64,000 nucleotides of DNA. It comes from Candidatus Rifleibacteriota bacterium (lineage in GTDB: Bacteria; Muiribacteriota; Ozemobacteria; Ozemobacterales; Ozemobacteraceae). The stretch lies in the NCBI GenBank assembly GCA_012517355.1, contig JAAYVD010000154.1, forward strand, positions 62,001 to 126,000. The letters run 5' to 3'. The stretch's first letter is position 1; each line of letters begins with the position of its first letter. Below the pieces are notes generated by a model, which saw only the letters and a program-made list of their open reading frames with translations, made no database searches and had not been told where the DNA came from. A program made the translations under genes and the position numbers. Shown here piece after piece: positions 24,707-33,256 of this stretch.

Positions 24707-26401
24707 TCAGCCGATCTCGAGCGCCCGGTGGGTCTTGAAGGCCTCCTGGGAGGGCTGGAAGGCCGAAGCGGGGCGGGCCCGTTCGGAAGCCCATTTCCGC
24801 AGATCCTCGATCTCCTCCTTCATCGTCTTCGACAACGGGAAGGTCTCGGCCAGCGCCTTCGCGATCAGCTCGGTCGAAAGGTCCTTGTCCAGGGCGAATG
24901 CCTCGTAGATGGCGGAGCTGATGGCCTCCTCGATCTCGGCCCCCGAGTAGCCCTCGCTCCGGTCGGCCAGCAGATCGAGGTCGAACGTCTGCGGGTCGCG
25001 CTTCTTCTTGGTGAGGTGGATGGCGAAAATGTCCTTCCGCTCGGCCGGCAGCGGCAGGTCGACGAAGAAGATGTCGTCGAAGCGGCCCTTCCGGAACAGC
25101 TCGGGGGGAAGGTCGCGGATCTTGTTCGAGGTGGCGATGACGAACACCGGCGTGGTCTTTTCCTGCAGCCAGGTCAGGAAGGTGCCGAAGACGCGGCTGG
25201 TGACCCCGCCGTCGGAGGCCCCGGATGACTGGACTCCCGCGAAGGCCTTCTCGACCTCGTCGACCCAGAGGATGGCGGGCGCCACCGATTCGGCCGTGCG
25301 GATCGCCCGTCGCACGTTCTCCTCGCTCGAACCGACCAGTCCCGAGAAGATGCGGCCCATGTCGAGTCGCAGCAGGGGCACGTTCCACAGGCTGCTGACC
25401 GCCTTGGCCACCAGGCTCTTGCCGCACCCCTGCACGCCCAGCAGCATGATGCCCTTGGGCGGGGTGCACCCGAAGGCCCGGGCCTTCTCGGAAAAGGCCT
25501 GGGCCCGCTTCGACAGCCATTCCTTCAGATTCTCGAGGCCGCCCACGCTCTTGAAGGCCTCGGTGGCCGCGTAGAATTCGAGGATCCCGCTCTTGCGGAT
25601 GATCTGCTCCTTCTCCTGCAGGATGGCGCGGAAGTCTTCGCCGTCGAGCTTCAGCTGGGCGATCAGGGTCTTCGACAGGACGTTTTCGACCTCGCGCAGG
25701 GTCAGACCGGAACAGGCCTTGATCAGCCGTTCGCGGTCGGCCTGGCCCAGGTTGATGCGGACCTTGGGATTGCCTTTCACCAGCTCGATCATCTCGTCGA
25801 TCTTCTGGCTGATCTCCCCGGGGGTGGGGAACCCGAACTCGATGACGGTGATCTCCTTCTCCAGCTCGCAGGGAATCGTCAGGCTGGGGGCGACCAGGAA
25901 CAGGGTGCGCGGGCTGTCGCGCAGGAACCCGGCCAGTTCGCGCAGCCGCCGGACGATGCGGATGTCCTGCTTCAGGAAGGGATGCAGGTCCTTGAAGATG
26001 AAGATGGCGTTCTCGACGTTGTCGATGACCGCATTCATGGCCTCGTAGGGGTCGGTCGTCGCTTCCGAGACCTTCTTTTTCATCTGCAGGTCGGTGCCCG
26101 ATTCGAGCAGGCCACGGGTCAACGACCAGCTGTAACACCGCTTGTTCTGCCGCCGCGCCACTTCGGCGATGATGCGTTCGGCCCGTTCCTCCTCGTGGGT
26201 GACCATGTACAGGACGGGATACTTGGCCCGCACCAGGATGTCGATCTCCTGGACGACGGACCCCGGGACCAGAGGTGCAGGCCTGGCCTCGCCCGGGGCG
26301 GCCGCCGGACGGGCGGGCGGGCCGCCCGCAGCGGGCGGAGCAGCGACGGCGGCAGGGCGGGGCGAGGGGGCGGTGGGGGGGCGGGCGGGAACGTCGGTCA
26401 T
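24707..26401 (-). CDS. Ycf46-type AAA+ ATPase, 564 aa
   Basis: ATG 26401 is chosen because AAGAGG lies just upstream and a strong promoter ends 34 nt before it. After a Pro/Ala-rich N-terminus (residues 1-52), the Ycf46 N-domain shows [20 protein letters not shown] and SWSLTRGL. The C-terminal AAA+ module has Walker A GVQGCGKS, Walker [13 protein letters not shown], sensor VIATSNK and the arginine-finger segment [12 protein letters not shown]. Ycf46 proteins are linked to photosynthetic carbon uptake in cyanobacteria, but their biochemical role is unclear. Here it heads an eight-gene operon with pilT. Confidence 0.88.
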   Translation of the reverse strand: MTDVPARPPTAPSPRPAAVAAPPAAGGPPARPAAAPGEARPAPLVPGSVVQEIDILVRAKYPVLYMVTHEEERAERIIAEVARRQNKRCYSWSLTRGLLESGTDLQMKKKVSEATTDPYEAMNAVIDNVENAIFIFKDLHPFLKQDIRIVRRLRELAGFLRDSPRTLFLVAPSLTIPCELEKEITVIEFGFPTPGEISQKIDEMIELVKGNPKVRINLGQADRERLIKACSGLTLREVENVLSKTLIAQLKLDGEDFRAILQEKEQIIRKSGILEFYAATEAFKSVGGLENLKEWLSKRAQAFSEKARAFGCTPPKGIMLLGVQGCGKSLVAKAVSSLWNVPLLRLDMGRIFSGLVGSSEENVRRAIRTAESVAPAILWVDEVEKAFAGVQSSGASDGGVTSRVFGTFLTWLQEKTTPVFVIATSNKIRDLPPELFRKGRFDDIFFVDLPLPAERKDIFAIHLTKKKRDPQTFDLDLLADRSEGYSGAEIEEAISSAIYEAFALDKDLSTELIAKALAETFPLSKTMKEEIEDLRKWASERARPASAFQPSQEAFKTHRALEIG

Positions 26402-26435
26402 GCGAACCTCTTCAAATCGTGGCTGAATGAGCGTC

Positions 26436-26464
26436 ATTCTAGCAATCACCCGGCCCAATGTCAA
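26436..26464 (-). promoter_or_regulatory. Strong promoter of the Ycf46-PilT-NtrC operon
   Basis: Minus strand: consensus TTGACA (26464-26459), a 17-nt spacer and TAGAAT (26441-26436). The predicted start near 26429 leaves a 28-nt leader with the AAGAGG site. Confidence 0.87.
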
Positions 26465-26599
26465 AGCGGGAAGACCTCCGGATTCCCCTATCCGGCCGGC
26501 CTCCCGTCGTTTCCGAAGATCTCTCCGGAATCCGGCGGCACCACCGGATTCTTCCGGCCAGGTCCTCTCCATGCGGCCCCGTGGATGGCCGTCCCCGCC

Positions 26600-26647
26600 A
26601 GGCCGGCGGCGGCGCGAAACACCGGTTTCGCGCATCGCCAAGGGGGG
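26600..26647. repeat. Palindromic intergenic repeat, copy 1
   Basis: The hairpin GCGCGAAAC-accg-GTTTCGCGC (26612-26633, perfect 9-bp arms) is followed by CATCGCCAAGGGG. The same order occurs at 42660-42695 and 48569-48602. This copy lacks the upstream CCGACACGATGTCGG palindrome found at the other two. Confidence 0.8.
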
Positions 26648-26655
26648 CATCCCGC

Positions 26656-26685
26656 TTGTAAGGTCCCGCGCGGATGTGCTAGAGT
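26656..26685 (+). promoter_or_regulatory. Promoter of the DUF1844 operon
   Basis: TTGTAA (26656-26661), an 18-nt spacer and TAGAGT (26680-26685). The predicted start near 26692 leaves a leader of about 33 nt with GGGAGG before ATG 26725. The -35 box directly abuts repeat copy 1. Confidence 0.6.
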
Positions 26686-26724
26686 GTGGCGGGTTCCAGC
26701 ATTCCTTGACACGGGAGGACCGGC

Positions 26725-27207
26725 ATGGTCGACAAGGACGAGTTCAAGATCTCGGACAAGCGCGCTTCCCACGAGGACGACGGGGAAAAGCCGACCACGC
26801 CTGCCCCGGCGCCGAGCCCCTCCCCCGACCGCCCGGCCCCGGTCCCCACCCCCCCTGGTCCCACCGAACCCCCAGACCAGACCACCGGAGACCCCGGCGG
26901 GGAACCATCCCCCGGGCCGGACGACGAACAACCCCTGTCCATCCTCGAACTCAATTTCTTCGAGACCACCAACTTCTTCCTGGGCATCCTCATCCAGAAA
27001 GCCTGGATCGCCCTCGGCCTGGTGGGCAACCCCGCCACCGGCCAACTCGCCCGCGATCCCCAGGAAGCCCGGCGCCTCATCGACCTGATCACGGTCATCG
27101 CCGACCACCTGAAGGGGAAATGGGAGCACCCCATGCTCGAGTCAGAACTGCAGACCCAGCTCACCAACCTGCGCCTCCAGTTCGCCAAGCTCCCCAAGAA
27201 CCCCTGA
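26725..27207 (+). CDS. DUF1844-family protein, 160 aa
   Basis: The N-terminal half is a long Pro/Thr/Asp-rich disordered stretch (residues 20-72). The C-terminal half, from NFFETTNFFLGILIQKAWIALG through DLITVIADHLKGKW to LTNLRLQFAKLP, matches the DUF1844 pattern: a hydrophobic helix followed by charged helices and an LR..F ending. The function is unknown. GGGAGG lies 7 nt before the ATG. It is the first of three closely spaced genes. Confidence 0.78.
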   Translation: MVDKDEFKISDKRASHEDDGEKPTTPAPAPSPSPDRPAPVPTPPGPTEPPDQTTGDPGGEPSPGPDDEQPLSILELNFFETTNFFLGILIQKAWIALGLVGNPATGQLARDPQEARRLIDLITVIADHLKGKWEHPMLESELQTQLTNLRLQFAKLPKNP

Positions 27208-27223
27208 CCCGCCGGGAGGACAC

Positions 27224-27685
27224 ATGCCAGAAAAATCCCGCTTCCAGATCCGGGTCGAGGAGACGCTCGGCCGCTACATCGACCGCTTCGTCCGGTATGC
27301 GGGCTCCCCCAACCTGCCCCCCGACCACCGGGAACTCCTGGCCGGCACCTTCCTGTACCTCCTCGACGAAGACGACCTGGTCCCCGACCAGGTTCCCAAC
27401 ATCGGCTACCTCGATGACCTGATGGTGTTCGTCGCCGTCGCCCGACACCTGGTCGGGGAGACCGGAGGGGCCGCCCCCACCCCGCCCGCCATCGGCCTCG
27501 CCGAGCCCGGCGTCATCGAGCAGGACCGGGCCTTCCTCGAGAAGAACAAGGGCCTGTTGTTCGCGCGGTTCGATCTGTCCATCGACACCATCCGGCAGAA
27601 AGGCCGGGAGGCCGTCGCCCAGCTCGACGACCTCTGCCGGCAGATCCAGGAAAAATATCCCCACCTCGGGAGGGTGAAAGAATGA
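27224..27685 (+). CDS. YkvA/DUF1232-like protein, 153 aa
   Basis: The segment YLLDEDDLVPDQVPNIGYLDDLMVFVAV (about residues 43-70) matches the hallmark D(L)xPDxxPxxGYLDD helix of the YkvA/DUF1232 family. The C-terminal half is charged and helical (FDLSIDTIRQKGREAVAQLD). A GGGAGG site lies 5 nt before the ATG, and the stop overlaps the next gene as ATGA. The family role is unknown. Confidence 0.72.
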   Translation: MPEKSRFQIRVEETLGRYIDRFVRYAGSPNLPPDHRELLAGTFLYLLDEDDLVPDQVPNIGYLDDLMVFVAVARHLVGETGGAAPTPPAIGLAEPGVIEQDRAFLEKNKGLLFARFDLSIDTIRQKGREAVAQLDDLCRQIQEKYPHLGRVKE

Positions 27686-28347
27686 ACCGGTTCCCGCTTT
27701 GCCTCCTGGCCCTCGTCGTGGCCGTCCTCCTCGCTCCCGCCGCGTTTGCCGCGGCCGATGAACTCGCCGTCTTCACCCCGTTGGCGGAGATCGTGGGCGC
27801 CCCCCAGCGTTTCGCCGACCAGTTCGTGTCCGTCAGGGCCACGTTCCAGGGCTGGCACAACGCCCCCGGAGCCCCGCCGGTCACCCGCTCCGACTGGGTC
27901 GTCCAGACCCCTGACGGCGCCGCCATCTACTGCACGGGAAAGTTCCCCGACACCCTCCGCCCCGAAGACCCCGGGGCCCGCGGCCGCGCGGTCACCGTCC
28001 TGGGCAAGGTCTGCCTGTCCCGTTCCGGGCAGCCCTATCTGGTGGTCTCGGAAGTCGAGGCCACCCAGCCCACTCTCGAACGCATGGTGTCCGTCTCCCA
28101 GATCCTGTTCGACCCGCTCGGCATGCAGGGCCGGACGGTCGGCCTGCTGGGCGTCCTCTCCAAGGGCTACGGCCATCGCGGCAACCGCATCTACCTGCTG
28201 GCCGATCCGACCGGAGCCATCACCCTCGAGCGGCTGCCCAAGCTGTATCCGAAGGGAACCATCCTCCGGCTACGCGGCCTGGTGGGCACCGACGAGAACG
28301 GCCTGCCCATCGTGAAAAACGTGGAGATCGTGTCGGCGAAGCCCTGA
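27682..28347 (+). CDS. Exported protein, probably two OB-like domains, 221 aa
   Basis: A clear signal peptide (residues 1-24, FPLCLLALVVAVLLAPAAFA) precedes a mature protein with two similar beta-rich halves, each with a strand pattern such as QFVSVRATFQGW or GRTVGLLGVLSKG followed by RIYLLADPTG or WVVQTPDGAAIYC. This looks like tandem OB-fold or nucleic-acid-binding-like domains, but the family is not certain. It is the last gene of the operon, and a strong terminator follows 15 nt after the stop. Confidence 0.7.
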   Translation: MNRFPLCLLALVVAVLLAPAAFAAADELAVFTPLAEIVGAPQRFADQFVSVRATFQGWHNAPGAPPVTRSDWVVQTPDGAAIYCTGKFPDTLRPEDPGARGRAVTVLGKVCLSRSGQPYLVVSEVEATQPTLERMVSVSQILFDPLGMQGRTVGLLGVLSKGYGHRGNRIYLLADPTGAITLERLPKLYPKGTILRLRGLVGTDENGLPIVKNVEIVSAKP

Positions 28348-28362
28348 CCCCGGCCTGACGAC

Positions 28363-28401
28363 GGGCCCCGGTCCCCGCGGACCCGGGGCCCGTTCCTTTT
28401 T
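28363..28401 (+). terminator. Strong intrinsic terminator of the DUF1844 operon
   Basis: GGGCCCCGGTCC pairs with GGACCcGGGGCCC (one bulge) around a CCGC loop, followed by GTTCCTTTTT. It is one of two canonical hairpin-plus-U-tract terminators in the window. Confidence 0.85.
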
Positions 28402-28734
28402 CCGGCCGCCGATTCGCCCCCCCAGCGCCCACCGCCGGGTGGCCCCCGGGCAGAAGATCCGATGGGTTCCGGCGCTGAGTCCCCTTCCGGCGCCCCGGGG
28501 CCGGGCGCCCCCCCCGGCCTTCCCCACAACCGTATGGCCGCTCCCCGGCTTGCGGGGCGCCATCAACGCGAACAGGCCCGGGGCGCTTCAAAACACGCGA
28601 AGGGAGAACCGCTTTCGGGGAGGGAGCCGACGCCCGGGATCGCCTCGCCAGAAAAGGGGCTTCCCCTCACATCTTTCAGGAGACCCGCCCGTCGCGGCGC
28701 ATCCTGCCGGATCGCCGCGCCCGCCTGGCCAGGG
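28402..28734. other. GC-rich intergenic region with no gene seen
   Basis: Between the terminator and the 3' end of pssA there are about 330 bp, very rich in C and G runs. The only structure I can point to is a short hairpin on the minus strand at 28652-28667 (AGGGG-AAG-CCCCT then TTTC), a plausible weak terminator for psd-pssA. Confidence 0.5.
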
Positions 28735-29640
28735 TCAGATCGACGGCTGGATCTTTTCCGGCTTGTGCCGCCGGAACAGCCCGGCCACCTTGCGGAACAG
28801 GTACATGAACGGCCCGTAGGCGGCGAAGCCCCAACAAACGAGGAACAGGCACAGGGGCGGGAACACCACCAGAAAGGCCAGGAACGCCAGTACCAACAGG
28901 CGCCGCTGGGCGGTGGTGCGCTTGGTTTTCTTCATGGCGGGGTATTCGATGGTGCTCACCATCAGGAACGAGGTGAACAAAACGATGGCGGGAATGATGG
29001 CGTCGGGGATGCGGAAGAAATTGAAGAACTGCATCTCGCAGATCGTCATGGTGCAGAGAATACCCGCGCCGCCCGGGATGGGCAGACCGGTGAAGACGTC
29101 GCGGTCGGAGGGCGGGGTGATGTTGAACCTGGCCAGCCGCAGGGCCCCGCACAGGACGAAGATCCCGGTGACGACCACCCCCACCACCGGCAGGTCCGAC
29201 AGATACCGCCGGAACACGAGAAACCCGGGCGCCACGCCGAAGCTCACCAGGTCGGCCAGCGAGTCGAGTTCGGCCCCGAACTTGGAAGTCACCGAGGTCA
29301 GCCGGGCCAGCCGGCCGTCGAGGCTGTCGCAGATGACCGCCAGGACGATCACCCAACTGGCGGCCAGGAACTCGTCCTGCGAGGTGAAGATGACCGAAAG
29401 ATACCCGCACAGGAGGTTGAGCGAGGTGAGGATGTTCGGAAGGATGGACAGGTGACGCAAAGCCGAGCGCGGCGGGGCGGGCGGGGCCCCAGACCGGGGG
29501 GACCCCACCTCGCCGGGAGCGACCCCGGAGGGGTCCGCGGAGGATGCGCCATCCTGGCGCCCGCGGCCCACTTCCGACCTCGTGTCGGTCGGGACGGCCG
29601 GCTGGCTCTCAGGAACGATGGGCGATGACGGTTGATCCAC
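28735..29640 (-). CDS. pssA: CDP-diacylglycerol-serine O-phosphatidyltransferase
   Basis: The enzyme makes phosphatidylserine from CDP-diacylglycerol and serine. The CDP-alcohol phosphatidyltransferase signature is intact at residues 105-130: DSLDGRLAR, then G and D..D in KFGAELDSLAD. About six membrane helices follow the pattern of the family. The first 60 residues are a Pro/Gly/Ser-rich extension not typical of the family. The GTG start at 29640 is supported by AGAAGG 6 nt upstream, and the gene overlaps psd by 32 nt, so the two steps of phosphatidylethanolamine synthesis are translationally linked. Confidence 0.93.
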   Translation of the reverse strand: MDQPSSPIVPESQPAVPTDTRSEVGRGRQDGASSADPSGVAPGEVGSPRSGAPPAPPRSALRHLSILPNILTSLNLLCGYLSVIFTSQDEFLAASWVIVLAVICDSLDGRLARLTSVTSKFGAELDSLADLVSFGVAPGFLVFRRYLSDLPVVGVVVTGIFVLCGALRLARFNITPPSDRDVFTGLPIPGGAGILCTMTICEMQFFNFFRIPDAIIPAIVLFTSFLMVSTIEYPAMKKTKRTTAQRRLLVLAFLAFLVVFPPLCLFLVCWGFAAYGPFMYLFRKVAGLFRRHKPEKIQPSI

Positions 29641-30238
29641 CTTGCACCTTCTGGCCGACGGTCACGGCGATCCGGGCGGAGAGGGGCAGGAACAGGTCGG
29701 TGCGGGAACCGAACCGGATCAGGCCGATCCGGTCGCCCCGGGCCACCAGGTCACCCGGGTTCGTCCAGCAGATGATGCGGCGGGCGATGATGCCTGCGAT
29801 CTGGCGGACCATCACCTTGTACCCTCCATCGTCGATGCCGACCGAGTTCTGTTCGTTGTCGAGAGAGGCCTTGGGAGCGTAGGCAGGAAGGAAGCACCCG
29901 GCGTTGTACTGGCGCCAGGTGACCTTGCCTTCGATAGGGGCGCGGTTGATGTGCACGTCGAAGATCGACAGGAAGATGCTGATCCGCTGGGCGGGACCGT
30001 CCAGGAACGGCACCTGCTCGATCCGTTCGATGCCCACCACCCGGCCGTCGGCGGGAGACACGATCACCCCTTCCCCCGACGGGATGGCCCGGTCGGGGTC
30101 GCGGAAGAAATACAGGGAAAAGCCGGCCAGGAGGGCGAACAACGCACTTGCCCAGCGGCTGAGGCGGTGGATGGCCAGGCTGATCACCCCGAACAGGGCG
30201 ACGAATCGGAAGCCTTCGGGATGGATCGGGCTGCGCAT
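29609..30238 (-). CDS. psd: Phosphatidylserine decarboxylase, short (archaeal-type) form
   Basis: Psd converts phosphatidylserine to phosphatidylethanolamine using a pyruvoyl group made by self-cleavage. The 209-aa protein is the short form, with two N-terminal hydrophobic segments, SPADGRVVGIE, SIFLSIFDVHINRAP and the terminal cleavage motif GGST, where Ser202 becomes the pyruvoyl residue; this leaves an alpha chain of only 8 residues. AGGAG lies 8 nt before ATG 30238. Together with pssA it forms a complete PE pathway from one consensus promoter. Confidence 0.93.
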   Translation of the reverse strand: MRSPIHPEGFRFVALFGVISLAIHRLSRWASALFALLAGFSLYFFRDPDRAIPSGEGVIVSPADGRVVGIERIEQVPFLDGPAQRISIFLSIFDVHINRAPIEGKVTWRQYNAGCFLPAYAPKASLDNEQNSVGIDDGGYKVMVRQIAGIIARRIICWTNPGDLVARGDRIGLIRFGSRTDLFLPLSARIAVTVGQKVQGGSTVIAHRS

Positions 30239-30282
30239 GGGAACGGCTCCTGGCGAAAGTGGCCCGCGAATGGGGCGCCTTC

Positions 30283-30311
30283 ATTATAGAGGGGAGCCCA
30301 AGGCCTGTCAA
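30283..30311 (-). promoter_or_regulatory. Perfect-consensus sigma-70 promoter of psd-pssA
   Basis: Minus strand: TTGACA (30311-30306), exactly 17 nt, then TATAAT (30288-30283). The start near 30276 leaves a 38-nt leader with AGGAG. Confidence 0.92.
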
Positions 30312-30352
30312 ACCGCCGCTTCCGGCCTTCCGGAACGGCTTGCCCCGGGCCT

Positions 30353-30382
30353 TTGCTTTCCATCGGGCGGATCGTTTAGAAT
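30353..30382 (+). promoter_or_regulatory. Promoter of the GtrB-like glycosyltransferase
   Basis: TTGCTT (30353-30358), an 18-nt spacer and TAGAAT (30377-30382). The start near 30389 leaves a 24-nt leader that includes GAGG (30401-30404), 8 nt before ATG 30413. Confidence 0.62.
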
Positions 30383-30412
30383 GCCGCATCCCCCTCCAGA
30401 GAGGCCTTGCCC

Positions 30413-31468
30413 ATGACCAACCCCCGCCGCACCGTCGCCGTCATCGTTCCCGTCTTCAACGAGGAGGCGGTCCTGCCCGCCTTCTTCGGCAGGATGGCGG
30501 GGGTTCTCGACCGGCTGGCTCCCCTCTGCGACGGCACGGTCTACCTGGTCGACGACGGCAGCCGCGACGCCTCCTGGCGGCTGATCACCGCCCAGGCCGC
30601 TGCCGACCACCGGTTCCGGGGGATCCGCTTCTCGCGCAACTTCGGCCACCAGGCCGCCATCTCGGCTGGCTACGGAATGGTTCCGGGCGACGCCCTGGTG
30701 ACCATCGATTCCGACCTCCAGGATCCTCCCGAGGTCATCATCGACCTGGTCAAATCCTGGCAGGAAGGGAACAAGGTGGTCCTGGCGATCCGCCGCAAGC
30801 GGGAAGGGGAGACCTGGTTCAAGCTCTGGACCGCCCGCCTGTTCTACCTGCTGTTGAACCGGATCGCCGAGAGCGACGCCCCGGAAGGGGTCGGCGATTT
30901 CCGTCTGCTCGACCGGCAGGCGGTCGAGGCCCTTCGCCAGTTTCCCGAGAGCCACCGGTACGTGCGCGGCCTGGTCGGCTGGATGGGCTTCCGGCGAAGC
31001 ATCGTCGAATACGACCGCGAGGCCCGCGTGGCCGGCGAAACCAAGTACCCCTTCTTCAAGATGGTGCGGCTCGCCACCGACGCCATCGTCTCCCTCTCCT
31101 CCTTCCCCCTGCGGATCGCCTACGCCCTCGCGGTGGTGCTGATGAGCCCGTTCCTCATCTATCTGGTGTACACCTTCATTCTGCACGTCTTCTACCACAA
31201 GGAACTGGTCCAGGGCTGGACCTCGATCATCCTGGCCACCATCCTGTTCGGATCGTTCAACCTGCTGATGCTCGGCATCCTGGGCGAATACATCGGCCGC
31301 ATCTATTCCGAGGTCAAGCGCCGGCCCATCTTCCTGGTCGAAGAGGTGGCCGGGGAAGCCCCCGCCCCGCCGCCCACCGCCACGATCACCAGCACCCCGC
31401 CCGCGAGCGCGGCAACCGCCTCCGGAACCGGCGGGCCCCCGCCGCCCACCCCCACCCCCCCGGCGTGA
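30413..31468 (+). CDS. GtrB/DPM1-like polyprenyl-phosphate glycosyltransferase, 351 aa
   Basis: A family 2 glycosyltransferase, which typically loads a sugar onto undecaprenyl phosphate for surface glycan modification. The catalytic domain shows VIVPVFNEEAVLPAF, YLVDDGSRDASW, FSRNFGHQAAISAGYG and the DxD-region IDSDLQDPPE. RVAGETKYPFFKM precedes two C-terminal membrane helices (about residues 225-300), as in GtrB. The last 35 residues are a Pro/Ala/Thr-rich tail. A TTG six bases upstream is open in frame but lies too close to the GAGG site. Confidence 0.9.
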   Translation: MTNPRRTVAVIVPVFNEEAVLPAFFGRMAGVLDRLAPLCDGTVYLVDDGSRDASWRLITAQAAADHRFRGIRFSRNFGHQAAISAGYGMVPGDALVTIDSDLQDPPEVIIDLVKSWQEGNKVVLAIRRKREGETWFKLWTARLFYLLLNRIAESDAPEGVGDFRLLDRQAVEALRQFPESHRYVRGLVGWMGFRRSIVEYDREARVAGETKYPFFKMVRLATDAIVSLSSFPLRIAYALAVVLMSPFLIYLVYTFILHVFYHKELVQGWTSIILATILFGSFNLLMLGILGEYIGRIYSEVKRRPIFLVEEVAGEAPAPPPTATITSTPPASAATASGTGGPPPPTPTPPA

Positions 31469-31496
31469 AGCCCATTCCCACGCCACGCTCCCCCGC

Positions 31497-33143
31497 ATGA
31501 CCTCCCGCCGTCTGGTCATCGCCCTGCTCTGGGTCGGCTGCTTCCTCCTCCTCCAGGTCCGGAACGTCGATGACGTGGATGTCTTCACCCAGATCCGCCT
31601 GGGACGCCTCGCCCTGGCCACGGGCGGCCTGCCGCCCACCGAACCCCTGTGCTTCCCCCTCGCGGGCCAGCCGTTCATCCCTCTGGGATGGCTGGCCCAG
31701 GTCCTGGGTGCCCTGCTCTGGAACCTCGGCGGCATGCCTCTGTTGCAAACCGCCCGTGGCGCCGCCTATGCCACCGCGGTGGTCGCCGCGGCGGCCATCC
31801 CCCTGGCGGGTCGCCCGCCGGGCCTTCCGGGATTGTTCGTGGCCACCTGCGTCTGCCTCCTCTCCCTGATCACCAGCGCCAACCTCCGGCCACAGGCCAT
31901 CGCCCTGCTGGGATTCGTCGCCCTGTACCGGTTGGCCACCGGTTCGTACCCCCGGGGTTTCCGCGTCGCCGCCACCATCGCCCTGGGCATCGTCTGGCAG
32001 AACTGCCACCCCTCGCTGCCCGCCGGGGTGGCGCTCGTCGGCCTTTTGGCCGTCGGCACCATCGCCCAACGCCGGCCCGGACCTGCCCCAACAGCAGGCC
32101 CCGCCCCTGTCGGCGCCGACCCTGCCGCGGTCGCCGCCCCCGCCACCCCCGGCGAACTGCTCCTCCTCGCCGGGGTCCTGGCGGTCCTCCAGATGGCCAC
32201 CCCCCTGGGGACCGGCATCTTCGCCCTCAGTCGCCTGAACTACACCGTTTCCCGGGAATGGCTCGGCGTCAGCGAATGGCTGCCCCCATGGCATCCGGAT
32301 GTCCTGCCGGTGCTGGTTCCGTTCTGGGCGGCCTGGGCGGGAACCCTCGTCCACGCTTTGCTCCACCCTGGAAGGGTGACCCGCCTCCAACTCGTCCTGG
32401 GAGTCCCCTTTTCCTTTTTGCCCCTGCTGTCATGCCGGTTCGTCCTGTTCTGGGCGCCGGTTCTCGCCCCCGTCTGGGCCGCCTGGGCCGACCAGGCGTG
32501 GCCGACCCAGCCGCGGCCCACCCAGGCGTGGCCGACCCAGGCCGCGCCACCCCAGGCCGGGCCGGTGACACCGGTCACCTTCCCTCCGGAAACGACGACG
32601 GTCGCCACCACCCCGCCCGAGCCGGCTCTTCCGATTCCAGGTCCGGCCTCGCCCGCCGGGGAAGTTCCAGAACCGGCATCCCGCCAGCGACCACAGGGCC
32701 CACTCCGGGCCGCCGCCCTGGCCGGCCTCCTCGGCGGCCTGGCCCTTCCCTGGCTGCTGCCCCCGCTCCCCCGGTCCGAGGTGCCGCTGGCAGCCATCGG
32801 CGAACTCGCCAGGCGCCTGCCCGCCGGCCGCATCTACAACTACCGTGAATGGGGAGGCCCGCTCGCCCTGTTCGGCAACGAAGGCTGGCGACTGGCCATC
32901 GACGGTCGCCTCTACCTGTTCCCCCGCGAGGAATGGGCGACCTACGCCGCCGCGGCCGCCGGCCAGGTCACGGTGGCCTCGCTCACGGAGCGCTACCGCC
33001 CCGACGCCTTCTTTCTGCGCCCGGAATACCACCGGCTCCTGATCGAACGGTTGGACCGCGATCCGGCCTGGCATCGGGCCTGGCAGGATGCCCTGGCGGT
33101 GGTCTACCTGCCCGCCGCCTCCACCCCGGCCACGGCTCCCTGA
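31497..33143 (+). CDS. Multispanning membrane protein, 548 aa
   Basis: About ten hydrophobic helices are predicted. The N-terminus (VDDVDVFTQIRLGRLALATG and GWLAQVLGALLWNLGG) resembles integral membrane glycosyltransferase-like (GT-C) proteins, with acidic residues in the first extracytoplasmic loop. A helix-free insert of about 70 residues rich in Pro/Thr/Gln (including repeated WPTQ units, DNA repeat at 32492-32540) interrupts the membrane domain. A C-terminal soluble domain (RIYNYREWGGPLALFGN) follows. It sits 28 nt after the GtrB-like gene, suggesting that it acts with it as the partner transferase or flippase; this is inference. Confidence 0.68.
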   Translation: MTSRRLVIALLWVGCFLLLQVRNVDDVDVFTQIRLGRLALATGGLPPTEPLCFPLAGQPFIPLGWLAQVLGALLWNLGGMPLLQTARGAAYATAVVAAAAIPLAGRPPGLPGLFVATCVCLLSLITSANLRPQAIALLGFVALYRLATGSYPRGFRVAATIALGIVWQNCHPSLPAGVALVGLLAVGTIAQRRPGPAPTAGPAPVGADPAAVAAPATPGELLLLAGVLAVLQMATPLGTGIFALSRLNYTVSREWLGVSEWLPPWHPDVLPVLVPFWAAWAGTLVHALLHPGRVTRLQLVLGVPFSFLPLLSCRFVLFWAPVLAPVWAAWADQAWPTQPRPTQAWPTQAAPPQAGPVTPVTFPPETTTVATTPPEPALPIPGPASPAGEVPEPASRQRPQGPLRAAALAGLLGGLALPWLLPPLPRSEVPLAAIGELARRLPAGRIYNYREWGGPLALFGNEGWRLAIDGRLYLFPREEWATYAAAAAGQVTVASLTERYRPDAFFLRPEYHRLLIERLDRDPAWHRAWQDALAVVYLPAASTPATAP

Positions 33144-33256
33144 CCCGCGACACCAGCCAGGCCGCCACCCCGTTCACCGCCACCACGTTCACCTGCCTGG
33201 GGGATTGGTTTCCCGGCCTTCCCCTCGGCTCGCGTTCCGTGTCGTCTCCGGGGATG

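Larger units (their letters stand above)
26402..26724. other. Divergent intergenic region with promoters and a repeat copy
   Basis: This 323-bp gap carries the Ycf46 operon promoter (26436-26464), palindromic repeat copy 1 (about 26600-26647) and the promoter of the DUF1844 operon (26656-26685). The remaining sequence has no coding character. Confidence 0.6.

Noticed and set aside
26402-26650. N-terminal extension of the Ycf46-type ATPase to ATG 26650
   Set aside because: It would pass through the promoter and repeat copy 1 and encodes Arg/Pro-rich non-domain sequence.
28402-28734. Possible structured RNA in the GC-rich gap
   Set aside because: No conserved riboswitch or ncRNA core could be recognised; high GC alone makes many hairpins.
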